Assembly (NCBI RefSeq): GCF_000430825.1
Contig: NZ_AUMT01000004.1
Location: 186,001-250,000 of the forward strand
Length of the DNA stretch: 64,000 nt
Reading direction: 5' to 3'
From: Chryseobacterium daeguense DSM 19388
Lineage (GTDB): Bacteria > Bacteroidota > Bacteroidia > Flavobacteriales > Weeksellaceae
How positions within the stretch are numbered: position 1 is the stretch's first letter; each line of letters opens with the position of its first letter. Made by a program: the position numbers and the translations under genes. This document shows positions 25,478 to 34,255 of the stretch, one piece after another. The notes under the pieces were generated by a model. The model saw only the letters and a program-made list of their open reading frames with translations, did not search any database and was not told the DNA's origin.

Positions 25478-27622
25478 TTATTTTTTCAAAAGTTTTACCG
25501 TCTGCTGGAATCCTCCTTCTGCTTCGATATTTAAAACCAACACTCTTGAAGCCTCAAGCTGTTTTGTGAAATCCAAATCCAAAGCTTTGTTGGTTCCTGA
25601 ATATTTCTGGGTGAAAACAATCTTCCCATCAATACTGTAAGCCGTTACAGAAATATTTTTCAATCCTTTTGGAGAATTGATCTTTACAATTCCTGATGTA
25701 GGGTTTGGAGCTACAGTAACCGTGTTTTCTATCTGAGTATCAATAGTTCCCAACGAACCGGCTGTTCCCAAATTATTTTTAAGGGCTACTACAACCGTTG
25801 CAGATTTTCCTCTGTAATCGATGGTATTTCCGGTAGCGTCAACATCGGTAGAAATTGTAGAATCCGGATGCTGGATAGAGAAGAACCCGAACTTATGATC
25901 CGGTGTGAATGTAAGACCGGTAGGCTCAGAACCAGCAGGCATTGAAGCAAATAACTTCACTTTAGGGTTTGCCTGAGTGTGATCCGGTGCAATTACCCAG
26001 ATATAGTTTTTACCTCCGTCCTGAAGTACCCAAAGGTTACCAAGCTCATCAAAAGTAAGGTTGTCATTTCCATCTCCCCAAGCTTCAGTTTTTGTACCCT
26101 GAGCCGTGTCAAATGAATAGGCAGTAGTAAGGCCTCCGGCGAAAGTTTCAAGCTGAGCAACGGTAGTTCCGTTATCCTGAAGTCTGTATACTTTATTTAA
26201 TCCTTTAGCTGTAAAATATACTTTCCCGTCAATAGGGCTGATTTCTACATCTTCTACTCCATTGAAAGAAGTTCCTCCAAGTGACTGAGCCAGTGATGAC
26301 GTATTATTTTGGTCCGCTTTTGTTTTATTCGGAACCTGAATCCAAGTACCTGTAGTTACCACAGGATCTCCACCGCTTAATCCCTGATCAGCTTTTAAAA
26401 CATACAAATTACCTGAAGAAAGGTTGTTTGGAGTATCCATTACAAATTTGTAAACCATGTTTGTACCTCCGTCTTCCCCGTAATATGCTACTGTTCCGGC
26501 ACTGTTTACCACTACATTTTCATGGTTCATGATACCCATCTGCCATAATTTGCCTTTAGAGCCGTCAGCATTTTGAGAAATAACCTGAGCTGTTGCAGGA
26601 TCTATTTCCACTAACCATCCGTAGTCCTTCATTCCATCAGCATTTACGTCATTTGAAGTTACAGATTCTTCGGCAGTAACGATTGTTCCCCAAGGTGTAA
26701 CCCCTCCTGAACAGTTTCTAATGGTCTGAACCAGGCTCGGTGCAGAGAAGCTTACCGCTCTGGATCTTGTAAGCTGCCAAAGTTTTGTAGTTGCATTATA
26801 GTTAATTTCCGCCATCGTAACACCTCCGGGGTTTGTTTCGTGGTTTACGGAAAGATAGCCGTTGGTTGCGCTTCCCGCTTTTGGAACATATCCTGTAAAG
26901 TCATTCTGACCACCTACTAATCCTCCACCTTCTGTATAGTTGTCTCCTTCTTTTAATATTAATTGAAATTTGTGTTCTGCCGGGATAATTAATTTTCCTG
27001 TCTGGGCTGTCGGTACAATAGAAGTAAAGCAGCTGATATGTGTAGAATTACAAGAAACCGGAGTTGTAGTGGTGGTTGTTTTAAGATAAGCATCAATTCT
27101 TAAGTCGGAGCTTGAAGCACCTCTGTTATGAAGCTCGATGGAGATTCTGTTGTTTCCGTTTACAAATTTAGATTTTGGAATAGAAAAAATATTGTACACG
27201 CTTTCCGCTGCTCCATCAATAGTGGTGCTGGATAACGTATTAAAATCGATAACCCCTACCGGCATATTATCTCTTACTACTTCTTCACCATTCAGGTAAA
27301 CCACGATTCCGTCGTCTCTCATCACACCCAATTCCATTGTTGCAGAAAGGTCATTCAGATTTACCGTGAAATCTTTAGCAAAATAAGCTGTTGCAAGGCC
27401 GGTAGCTGTAGTGGTAGTTACAGGATCACCGTAGCCAAGCGGCCCGTTACCCTGAGACCAGGCTGAAACATCATACGTTGTATCCTTCCATTGTGCAGCC
27501 AAAGCTGTATTGCTGTCATTATATTTCCAAGAAGAATTCTTGTTGAATATAAAAGTCTGAGCATTAAATAATGAACTCGAGATCATTGCAAGGGCTGCAA
27601 CTGTAAGTAGTTTTCTTTTCAT
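25478..27622 (-). CDS. PhoX-like (DUF839) phosphatase-family protein with T9SS sorting domain
   Basis: A 714-residue exported protein. After the signal peptide comes a beta-rich N-terminal module (about 20-190) resembling a jelly-roll. The central part follows the PhoX/DUF839 family: LVGGQNDFTGYVPKAG, YLSVNHETNPGG, CSGGVTPWGTIVTAEES, GIMNHENVVV and VYYFTAKGLNK-like blades. It ends with a T9SS sorting domain (VTVAPNPTSGIVKINSP, VTAYSIDGKIVFTQ). PhoX enzymes are Ca/Fe-dependent alkaline phosphatases, but this protein could have a related activity, since several key ligands cannot be checked by eye. It is secreted by T9SS and anchored or released at the surface. The neighbouring peroxidase is 391 bp away. 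Confidence 0.85.
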   Translation of the reverse strand: MKRKLLTVAALAMISSSLFNAQTFIFNKNSSWKYNDSNTALAAQWKDTTYDVSAWSQGNGPLGYGDPVTTTTATGLATAYFAKDFTVNLNDLSATMELGVMRDDGIVVYLNGEEVVRDNMPVGVIDFNTLSSTTIDGAAESVYNIFSIPKSKFVNGNNRISIELHNRGASSSDLRIDAYLKTTTTTTPVSCNSTHISCFTSIVPTAQTGKLIIPAEHKFQLILKEGDNYTEGGGLVGGQNDFTGYVPKAGSATNGYLSVNHETNPGGVTMAEINYNATTKLWQLTRSRAVSFSAPSLVQTIRNCSGGVTPWGTIVTAEESVTSNDVNADGMKDYGWLVEIDPATAQVISQNADGSKGKLWQMGIMNHENVVVNSAGTVAYYGEDGGTNMVYKFVMDTPNNLSSGNLYVLKADQGLSGGDPVVTTGTWIQVPNKTKADQNNTSSLAQSLGGTSFNGVEDVEISPIDGKVYFTAKGLNKVYRLQDNGTTVAQLETFAGGLTTAYSFDTAQGTKTEAWGDGNDNLTFDELGNLWVLQDGGKNYIWVIAPDHTQANPKVKLFASMPAGSEPTGLTFTPDHKFGFFSIQHPDSTISTDVDATGNTIDYRGKSATVVVALKNNLGTAGSLGTIDTQIENTVTVAPNPTSGIVKINSPKGLKNISVTAYSIDGKIVFTQKYSGTNKALDLDFTKQLEASRVLVLNIEAEGGFQQTVKLLKK

Positions 27623-27841
27623 TTTAAATTTCGATTTATTAGACTCTGCAAATCTATTTTATTGCGGTGAACTCTCTATTAATAGGATTTTAAATTAATC
27701 TTTACAAATATTAATTAATCGGAAACCGAATGTTAAGGAAATTAATTTTATGTGAATTGTGAATTTTGCTTCGCAAGTGGATTTTAAAGTGAGGTCTATA
27801 ATTTATTAATGAGGGTTAATTATATTATTTAGAATTAAAAA

Positions 27842-27912
27842 TTGACAAGCAAAACGAATCGACCATTCACTATTCATTATTTACTTCTGCTGATATCCGT
27901 CAGGGAATTCAC
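27842..27912. repeat. Decayed duplicate of the peroxidase gene 3' end
   Basis: This stretch is similar to 27980-28046, which holds the final codons of the adjacent peroxidase gene and its downstream flank. On the minus strand the copy reads NSLTDISRSK next to the real NSLTDVSKK end. CCGTCAGGGAATTCA is identical in both (27897-27911 and 28031-28045). It suggests a tandem duplication of the gene with loss of all but the tail. Confidence 0.6.
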
Positions 27913-27916
27913 GAAT

Positions 27917-27953
27917 AAATCCTTGTCAAGGTTTTGAACCTTGACAAGGATTT
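27917..27953. repeat. Perfect 17-bp inverted repeat
   Basis: Arms at 27917-27933 and 27937-27953 pair perfectly around a 3-base TTG loop, centred on CCTTGTCAAGG. A partial third copy (AACCTTGACAAG) lies at about 27977-27988. It lies within the 391-bp gap between the PhoX-like and peroxidase genes. Confidence 0.85.
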
Positions 27954-28013
27954 TCGCAACGATTTACCACATCAAAACCTTGACAAGTAAAGCAAATTGA
28001 CCATTCACAATCA

Positions 28014-29840
28014 CTATTTCTTGCTCACGTCCGTCAGGGAATTCAGGAAAGCGATGATCTGTTTTATTTCAGTTTTATTTAAATTTAATTTATCCGGAGG
28101 AAGCGTCTGGTTCTTCATTTTTAAGCCTAAACCTTCGCCGCCGCCTTCATTGTAGAAATCCAGAACATCTTCCAGTGTATTGAAAGCACCGTTATGAAAA
28201 TAGGGTTTTGTAAGCGCAATATTTCTCACCGTAACGGTTTTGAAAGAGTTTTCGTAAATCCATGAATTTTCTTTTTTCACCGGGCTGTTGATTCTTCCTT
28301 TATCAGGATCAAGCTCCAGAGGTTTTTGGGTAATAGGCTTTGTGGTCACACCCAAAACTTCAGATTCATTTTCATTAAAAAACGGCGGAACAAGACCGGA
28401 AAAATTTGGGGCAAAATGGCATGTCGCACAGTTGGCTTTCCCCATGAATAAGTTAAATCCTTTTTTAGCATCAGATGAAATTTCTTTTTCATTCCTCATG
28501 AATTTATCAAAATCACTTTCGTAAGAATATAAAGACGCAACATAAGAGCTCAAAGCTTTAGAGAAATTTTCTTTGCTGATATCTCCGTTTTTAAAAGCTG
28601 TTTTGAAAGCTTTTTTATATTCCGGCTTGGTTTTTAATTTTTTGATAATACTTTCGTAGCTGGTATTGAATTCATCTTCATTGTAAATAACGTGTTCTGC
28701 CTGCTGTTCAAGGTAAAAAGCCCTTAAATCATAGAAAAACCTTTTTGCAAAAACCGCATTGTACAGAGACGGGGAATTTCTTAAGACTGTTTTTCCTTCA
28801 ACGTTACTTTGAGATCTTGATTTTAAATCCGTGAAAGCATTTTCGGGTAAATGACAGGTGGCACAGCTCATTTTTCCGTTATCACTTAAGTTCCGGTCAT
28901 AAAAAATTTCTTTTCCCAGCTTTTTTAAATCCGGGTTATCTTCATTTTGTTTGAGTAAAGTGTAAAAATAAGGATCAAGAAAATCACTGCTGAAAAAATT
29001 CTTATTGCTCACATTCCAGCCGGAAAATTCCTTCAGATCATCGCTCCTTCCATCCCAGCTTCCGAATTCTTCATACAACGGCTGAATATACTTTTTGTAG
29101 AATTCTATTCGGTCAAAGCTTTCAAAATCTGTATTTTTTGCTAAATAATTAATTCCTTCAGTTAAAATTGCATTCGCTTTCTGAATATTATAATTTTTAA
29201 AATAAGGATCGTCATTAATGTATTTTTTCATCCCTGAAAAAGCGTGGCTGGCTTCCTCGGAAATATTTAGTGATCCGGGTGTATCAAATCCCGTTACGCC
29301 AAGGCTGTACATCCTGATCAGCTCGATTCTTAGCGGTAAAGTCTTGTTATTTCCTTTGCTTAAACCGTTTTTTACCGAACTTAAATAAAAGCTTGAATAG
29401 CTGTTGTACAAAAAATCTGTAATTGTTTTGATCTCTTCTTTTTTTTCTGCTGCTTCGTCTGAAAATATAAGTTCATCCAAAACCTGCAATCCTTCAGGAG
29501 GAAGCGTGTATGCGGTAGTTCCAGCTGCTTCAATATGAAACAACGGCGCTGCATTAAGGTGTGTTTTTGTAAATTCCGGGTAATGGTAGGCAACGTAAAA
29601 TTCAATTTCTTTGAATGAATTTCTAGTGTTTTTTAATGATTTTTGAAGTTTTTCAATGGTAATTTTATCCTCGGAAAATAAATATACATCAGATTTTAAG
29701 TATTCCAGATCAGCTTTAAAGTCGGCCAGCCCTTTATTCACCATCGAGTTTTCAGATTTAACACCTTTATGAACCGGATTAAAAGACATTACGGCAAAAC
29801 CAATCAACAAAACAATAATAGCTAAAGGATAAAATTTCAT
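28014..29840 (-). CDS. Di-haem cytochrome c peroxidase (MauG family) with imelysin-like N-terminal domain
   Basis: A 608-residue envelope protein with a signal sequence or membrane anchor (LAIIVLLIGFAVMSF). The region of about 30-270 is helical and contains AAPLFHIEAAGTTAYTLPPEG, reminiscent of imelysin-type iron-binding domains fused to peroxidases in Flavobacteria. The C-terminal half has two haem c sites, CATCH at 326-330 and at 471-475, with the KEIFYDRNLSDNGKMS and DKGRINSPV surroundings of bacterial di-haem peroxidases. It would reduce hydrogen peroxide with electrons from a periplasmic donor, or act as a MauG-like oxidase. The C-terminal NSLTDVSKK is duplicated in the following intergenic DNA. 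Confidence 0.88.
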   Translation of the reverse strand: MKFYPLAIIVLLIGFAVMSFNPVHKGVKSENSMVNKGLADFKADLEYLKSDVYLFSEDKITIEKLQKSLKNTRNSFKEIEFYVAYHYPEFTKTHLNAAPLFHIEAAGTTAYTLPPEGLQVLDELIFSDEAAEKKEEIKTITDFLYNSYSSFYLSSVKNGLSKGNNKTLPLRIELIRMYSLGVTGFDTPGSLNISEEASHAFSGMKKYINDDPYFKNYNIQKANAILTEGINYLAKNTDFESFDRIEFYKKYIQPLYEEFGSWDGRSDDLKEFSGWNVSNKNFFSSDFLDPYFYTLLKQNEDNPDLKKLGKEIFYDRNLSDNGKMSCATCHLPENAFTDLKSRSQSNVEGKTVLRNSPSLYNAVFAKRFFYDLRAFYLEQQAEHVIYNEDEFNTSYESIIKKLKTKPEYKKAFKTAFKNGDISKENFSKALSSYVASLYSYESDFDKFMRNEKEISSDAKKGFNLFMGKANCATCHFAPNFSGLVPPFFNENESEVLGVTTKPITQKPLELDPDKGRINSPVKKENSWIYENSFKTVTVRNIALTKPYFHNGAFNTLEDVLDFYNEGGGEGLGLKMKNQTLPPDKLNLNKTEIKQIIAFLNSLTDVSKK

Positions 29841-30005
29841 TAAAATTTTTTGCGCAAAAGTATCAATAGCAAAACGGCTGCACGTTACTACAACTTTAAA
29901 TTTGAATTAAATTATGTTTACATTTTATATCAGTTAATTTTTATTAATTTTGAATAGGTTAGAATCCTTTTAAATATACAGATTAATTCAATAAATAAAA
30001 ATAAT

Positions 30006-30860
30006 ATGCTCAATAAACTTGCTGCTTCAGAATTGGTTCTGAATGAAGACGGAAGCGTTTATCACCTTAATCTTTTACCCGAAGATATCGCTGAAAAGAT
30101 CATTCTTGTAGGTGATCCTGACCGTGTTGCTAAGGTTTCAAAATATTTTGATACCGTTGAAATCAAAAAAAATAAAAGAGAATTTTATACACATACAGGA
30201 ACTCTGAGAGGGGAAAGAATCACGGTAATGTCCACCGGAATTGGCACGGAAAACATTGATATCGTGATGAATGAGCTTGATGCTTTGGTGAATATTGATC
30301 TTAAAAATAAAGAGTTTAAAACTGGGCATACTTCGCTTCAATTATTCAGAATGGGAACATGTGGAAGTGTAAACCCTGATGTTCAGGTGGATAATATGCT
30401 TGTAACCCAAAATGTTGTAGGACTGGACGGGCTCATGCATTTTTACCAGGATTATGCTTTTGAAAATGAGTTTTCAAAAAACTTTTTAGAAAAATTCCCT
30501 TATCCTAAAATCAAACCGATGCTTTATTTTGCAGAGTGGGCAGAAGAGCTGGGAGAATTGTATAAAGACGCGAAATATCACGGGAATACAGCAACTTTCC
30601 CGGGGTTTTATGCTCCACAAGGCAGACAGCTGCGTTTGAAAGCTTTAGATGATCAATTCCTTGAAACATTAAATGATCTTGGTGTAACCAATTTTGAAAT
30701 GGAAACATCGGCTATATATGCTTTATCGAAGCTTTTAGGTCATAAAGCCATCACTGTAAATAATGTAATTGCCAACAGAAGACGCGGCGAATTTTCCGCA
30801 GACCATCATGCTTCCGAAAAAAAGCTGATTACATGGGTTTTGGATAGGATTATAAAATAA
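30006..30860 (+). CDS. Uridine/nucleoside phosphorylase
   Basis: A 284-residue enzyme of the PNP/UDP family that splits a nucleoside with phosphate into a base and ribose-1-phosphate for salvage. Conserved are IILVGDPDRVAKV (phosphate site), VMSTGIGTENIDIVMNEL, FRMGTCGSVNPDV and TNFEMETSAIYALSKLLGHKA, which holds the EMET ribose-binding glutamate. The best match by eye is to the uridine phosphorylase branch, but exact base specificity is uncertain. It is monocistronic and convergent with the following repeat protein. Confidence 0.9.
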   Translation: MLNKLAASELVLNEDGSVYHLNLLPEDIAEKIILVGDPDRVAKVSKYFDTVEIKKNKREFYTHTGTLRGERITVMSTGIGTENIDIVMNELDALVNIDLKNKEFKTGHTSLQLFRMGTCGSVNPDVQVDNMLVTQNVVGLDGLMHFYQDYAFENEFSKNFLEKFPYPKIKPMLYFAEWAEELGELYKDAKYHGNTATFPGFYAPQGRQLRLKALDDQFLETLNDLGVTNFEMETSAIYALSKLLGHKAITVNNVIANRRRGEFSADHHASEKKLITWVLDRIIK

Positions 30861-30863
30861 AAA

Positions 30864-30892
30864 AAGGATCTCAAAAACTAACTGAGATCCTT
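30864..30892. terminator. Bidirectional terminator between convergent genes
   Basis: A perfect 10-bp stem (aaggatctca / tgagatcctt) with a 9-base loop lies just after the phosphorylase gene. On the minus strand it is followed by TTTTTTTT, so it mainly ends the YadA-like gene transcript. Confidence 0.88.
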
Positions 30893-30996
30893 AAAGAAAC
30901 TTGAAACCATTAACTTCTTAATAAATTTTTACATTTACTTTGAAGCAATTTATTGTGTTTTGCCCTCGTTTTTATATCAATTATTAAATACATTTC

Positions 30997-32376
30997 TTAA
31001 AATTCATTGATGGTTACATAGAAATGTGAAGAGTTTAGGCTCTCTGCATTCCCTGAAATATTTGTGAGATTGATAGTAATATTTGATGTGGATGTCATTC
31101 TCGGGTTTGAAATTGAGAACGTGGCATTTCCTGCAAAATCACCTGCCGGAGTAATTACAATGGTAGCTCTGGTAGAGTTCGGGTTCATACCGGAAGGAAT
31201 AGGGATATTCATTGTTGTAGATTTTCCGCTCGCCAAATTGTTGATGGATACAGCAGGCCATACTTCAAAGCTGATCTGATTTTTGTTTATAGTTCCCTTA
31301 TCTCCAAGCTTATACTGCCCGTTTACATCTAATTTCGCATTTACGTTCGGGGTACCTGTTCCTATACCCACATTGGCATTATTATCCCCTAAAACTATTG
31401 CATTATATTGTGAAGTTGAGGCATGGTAGCCAATTGCAGTAGAATTCTGTCCCGTTGCAGATGCTCCGGATCCTATTGCTGTAGAATTTTGTCCGTTCGT
31501 TAAAGAGCTGTGGCCTATTGCAGTTTCGCTGTTAGCATTTGTTTTCGAATTGTATCCTAAAGCAATCGACTGAAAGCCGGCGGCAAGAGAATTATTTCCC
31601 AAAGCAGAAGATTCATTGGCCGTTGTTTTTGCATTATACCCTACTGCTGTTGACTGAAATCCGGAAGCCGTGGAATTATTTCCTACTGCAGAAGATTCAT
31701 TGGCTGTTACTTTGGCATTGTAGCCCGTTGCGATTGAACGGAATCCTGATACCTGTGACAGTTCACCTAGACTTACAGATTCATTCGCAGTAACACTCGC
31801 GTTGTTTCCTATAGAAATGCCTTGATAAGCTGTAGAAGAAGTTCCAAGTGCAATCCCGTTTTGTGAAGCATTAGCCCCTACTCCAAAACTGATTGAGTTA
31901 TAAACTCCCAGTCTTCCCATTACATTAGAGTTTACTTTAAATATAAGATCATCCAATGTACTTGTCCCGATAGAAAGAGATGTATTAGCTCCTCCGTAAT
32001 TTCCGATGTTAGTACCTGTTGTATTCCATCCTGAGGAATTATTTGAGTTTCCTCCTCCATTTACGCCGTTTACACTGTTTGAAGAAAGCATATTCCATTT
32101 CTGGTTATTCCAAAAATAAAATCCTGTTTCCGCAAGTCCTCCCAGTCCATTGTTCCAGACAATCAGCCCTGTGGCGGGAGACTGCACTGTAGTATTATCC
32201 GTAAGCGAACTTAAAGCGATGCTTGGAAGTAAAACTCCCTTATTTTTAGAGTTGATCTCTAGCATAGCAGAACCGTTAGGATCAGCTGTTCCTATCCCCA
32301 CCTGTGCGGATGTAAAGTTAAAAGTAATTAACAATAAGAGTAAAAATACTTTCTGAAGTTTTGATTTGTTTTGCAT
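30997..32376 (-). CDS. Secreted protein with YadA-type head repeats
   Basis: A 459-residue exported protein. The start at 32376 gives a signal peptide (MQNKSKLQKVFLLLLLITF), while the longer frame to 32499 adds an unlikely basic tail. After an N-terminal part (VGIGTADPNGSAMLEINS, typical of flavobacterial fibre-like proteins) come roughly ten 14-residue repeats of the type AIALGTSSTA, SVSLGELSQVSG, AVGNNSTASG and SIALGYNSKT, the head repeat of trimeric autotransporter adhesins. There is no YadA membrane anchor or T9SS tail. It may trimerise as a beta-roll on the surface or be released. A TATATTTG box lies at 32418-32411 on the minus strand. Confidence 0.85.
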   Translation of the reverse strand: MQNKSKLQKVFLLLLLITFNFTSAQVGIGTADPNGSAMLEINSKNKGVLLPSIALSSLTDNTTVQSPATGLIVWNNGLGGLAETGFYFWNNQKWNMLSSNSVNGVNGGGNSNNSSGWNTTGTNIGNYGGANTSLSIGTSTLDDLIFKVNSNVMGRLGVYNSISFGVGANASQNGIALGTSSTAYQGISIGNNASVTANESVSLGELSQVSGFRSIATGYNAKVTANESSAVGNNSTASGFQSTAVGYNAKTTANESSALGNNSLAAGFQSIALGYNSKTNANSETAIGHSSLTNGQNSTAIGSGASATGQNSTAIGYHASTSQYNAIVLGDNNANVGIGTGTPNVNAKLDVNGQYKLGDKGTINKNQISFEVWPAVSINNLASGKSTTMNIPIPSGMNPNSTRATIVITPAGDFAGNATFSISNPRMTSTSNITINLTNISGNAESLNSSHFYVTINEF

Positions 32377-32896
32377 TTTCTGGTTATTAAGTTTCTTTGT
32401 TTTTCTTCTACAAATATAATAATTTTTAATAAAAGTGGACTTTTTTTGAATATTTTTCAAAATTAACACTTGTTGGTGAATAACATGCCTTTTAATCACT
32501 GTTTAATGAATGTTGTGGTAGAATTAATTCTATGTTAAAATGAGGCTACGGATAGTTTAAACACGGTTTTTAATTCTTTTTATAGTGGATTAATTTTATA
32601 AAATTTATAGAAAAAATCACATTTAACTGAATAAAAAACAATTTATCACCAATTGTTGAATGGAAATACCACATGATTGTTGTCATATTTTTTCAAAACA
32701 TGGTCGTAAAATGCTCTTTTTGATGAAATTACAGAGAGCTTTTAATAATAATTCACATTCTTATATGTTATATTTTTCTAGTTATATGCTTAAAAAAAAA
32801 CTGAAGGAAAAACATTATGAAAAGTTTAACAGTAGCATCATGTTTTTAGGAATAGTTATTGTTTAATCTACAACAACACAACAAAATTTTAATATT
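32377..32896. other. AT-rich gap with divergent promoters, no convincing gene
   Basis: A 520-bp gap between the YadA-like gene (-) and the small stress-like protein (+). It holds the promoter of the former near 32411-32418. A 68-codon frame at 32660-32866 lacks any recognisable protein character and I do not call it. A second short frame near 32817 ends after ten codons. Confidence 0.5.
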
Positions 32897-33196
32897 ATGA
32901 ACAATTCAGAATACAACAAAGCAGAAAATGCAGTAAACAATACGGAAAACTCCTTAAAAAATGCTGCAAACAATGCAAAGTGGAAAGTAGAAGAACTTGC
33001 TGACAGAGCAAAAGAGTATATTAATGAAAAAAGAGCCAATGATGAGGAAGCTCAGCAGGAAGACTGGTTCGACAGGGTGAAAAACAATGTTTCAGATGCA
33101 TGGGAAGATGTAAAAGATAAAGCCAATGATGCATGGGAAAAAACTAAGGATGCAGCTGAGGATGTAAAAGCGGAATGGAACAAAAAAACGAACTAA
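32897..33196 (+). CDS. Small LEA-like/amphipathic helical protein
   Basis: A 99-residue hydrophilic protein dominated by A, E, D, K, N and W, with no signal peptide. Approximate repeats such as SDAWEDVKDKAND and DAWEKTKDAAEDVK spell an amphipathic helix, as in LEA-like and CsbD/YtxH-like stress proteins. I do not recognise an exact family. The length and repeated DAWE units suggest a disordered or helical protein that may protect membranes or proteins during drying or osmotic stress; this role is inferred. It is followed by a strong terminator. Confidence 0.8.
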   Translation: MNNSEYNKAENAVNNTENSLKNAANNAKWKVEELADRAKEYINEKRANDEEAQQEDWFDRVKNNVSDAWEDVKDKANDAWEKTKDAAEDVKAEWNKKTN

Positions 33197-33224
33197 AAAT
33201 TTCAGTCATATAAATATTTTCAAG

Positions 33225-33260
33225 AAAAACGGAGTCTTTTTATTAAGGGCTCCGTTTTTT
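33225..33260 (+). terminator. Terminator after the LEA-like gene
   Basis: An inverted repeat (aaaacggag / ctccgtttt) with a 13-base loop is followed by a T-run, about 30 bp after the stop. Confidence 0.85.
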
Positions 33261-33286
33261 ATGATGTTCTAAACACAAATTATTGC

Positions 33287-33294
33287 TACATTTG
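33287..33294 (+). promoter_or_regulatory. -7 box upstream of fabI
   Basis: TACATTTG, a consensus Bacteroidota -7 element, stands 25 bp before the fabI ATG. The -33 element is not obvious. Confidence 0.5.
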
Positions 33295-33319
33295 TAGTTA
33301 TTAATAAACATTAAAAAAT

Positions 33320-34132
33320 ATGTCATACGGTTTACTTAAAGGCAAAAAGGGAATTATTTTTGGAGCCCTTAATGAACAATCAATCGCATGGAAAGTTGCT
33401 GAAAGATGTCATGAAGAAGGTGCTGAATTTATCTTGTCGAACGCTCCTATCGCAATGAGAATGGGAGAGCTTAATTCTTTGGCAGAAAAAACAGGTTCTG
33501 ATGTAGTAGGTGCAGATGCTACCTCTATTGAAGATCTTGAAAAACTTTTTGACGCAGCAGTTGCAAAATTTGGTAAAATCGATTTTATCCTGCACTCTAT
33601 CGGGATGTCCGTAAATGTAAGAAAAGGTAAACATTATACAGAAATGAATTACGATTGGTTAGAAAAGGGCTGGGATGTGTCCGCTGTTTCTTTCCACAAA
33701 GTAATGCGTGTGGCCTGGGAAAAAGATTGTATGAATGAATGGGGAAGCATTTTGGCGCTTTCTTATATCGCAGCTCAGAGAACCTTCCCGGATTATAATG
33801 ATATGTCTGACAATAAAGCGTATCTGGAAAGTATCGCAAGAACTTTCGGAAACTATTGGGGCGAAAGAAAAGTACGTGTAAATACGGTTTCCCAGTCTCC
33901 TACTCCTACTACTGCGGGAAGCGGCGTGAAAGGTTTCGGAGGTTTCCTTGGATACGCGGAAGATATGTCTCCGCTGGGGAATGCCACTGCACTTGAATGT
34001 GCCAACTATTGTGTAACGCTTTTCTCCGATCTTACAAGAAAAGTAACCATGCAGAATCTTTTCCATGACGGAGGATTCAGCAGTACTGGGGTTACCCAAA
34101 AGGTGATCAGCAAGTATGATACTGAAAACTAG
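33320..34132 (+). CDS. fabI: Enoyl-[ACP] reductase (NADH)
   Basis: A 270-residue short-chain dehydrogenase that does the last reduction in fatty acid elongation and is the target of triclosan-type inhibitors. The start KGKKGIIFGALNEQSIAWKVAE is the FabI variant of the Rossmann motif. LHSIGMSVNVRKG carries the HSI signature. The catalytic Tyr-x6-Lys pair is Tyr158 and Lys165 in the YNDMSDNKAYLES segment. FLGYAEDMSPLGN is the substrate-binding flap region. The length is typical of FabI. It is monocistronic with its own terminator. Confidence 0.96.
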   Translation: MSYGLLKGKKGIIFGALNEQSIAWKVAERCHEEGAEFILSNAPIAMRMGELNSLAEKTGSDVVGADATSIEDLEKLFDAAVAKFGKIDFILHSIGMSVNVRKGKHYTEMNYDWLEKGWDVSAVSFHKVMRVAWEKDCMNEWGSILALSYIAAQRTFPDYNDMSDNKAYLESIARTFGNYWGERKVRVNTVSQSPTPTTAGSGVKGFGGFLGYAEDMSPLGNATALECANYCVTLFSDLTRKVTMQNLFHDGGFSSTGVTQKVISKYDTEN

Positions 34133-34152
34133 AATTCATTAATTCAAAATAT

Positions 34153-34179
34153 AAAACCGAAGCATTTTGTTTCGGTTTT
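34153..34179 (+). terminator. Terminator after fabI
   Basis: A perfect 9-bp stem (aaaaccgaa / ttcggtttt) with a 9-base loop is followed by TTTTTTG. Confidence 0.9.
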
Positions 34180-34201
34180 TTTGCTTTAATGTTTTAAAGA
34201 A

Positions 34202-34228
34202 ATCCGCGGCACCTTTGGTGCCGCGGAT
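34202..34228. repeat. GC-rich perfect hairpin ATCCGCGGCACC
   Basis: A 12-bp perfect stem (atccgcggcacc / ggtgccgcggat) with a TTT loop. It is far more GC-rich than its surroundings and lies between fabI and the convergent GH30 gene, with T-rich sequence on its minus-strand exit. It may be a second terminator or a mobile palindromic element. Confidence 0.75.
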
Positions 34229-34255
34229 CCTTAAAAAATAATGTTAATATGAAGT

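Noticed and set aside
31380..31880. Tandem DNA repeats in the YadA-like gene
   Set aside because: They follow the 14-residue protein repeats with variable codons and are explained by the coding sequence.
32660..32866. 68-codon open frame in the gap before the LEA-like gene
   Set aside because: It shows no protein-like pattern, has a run of lysine and serine codons driven by A/T richness, and has no recognisable start signal.
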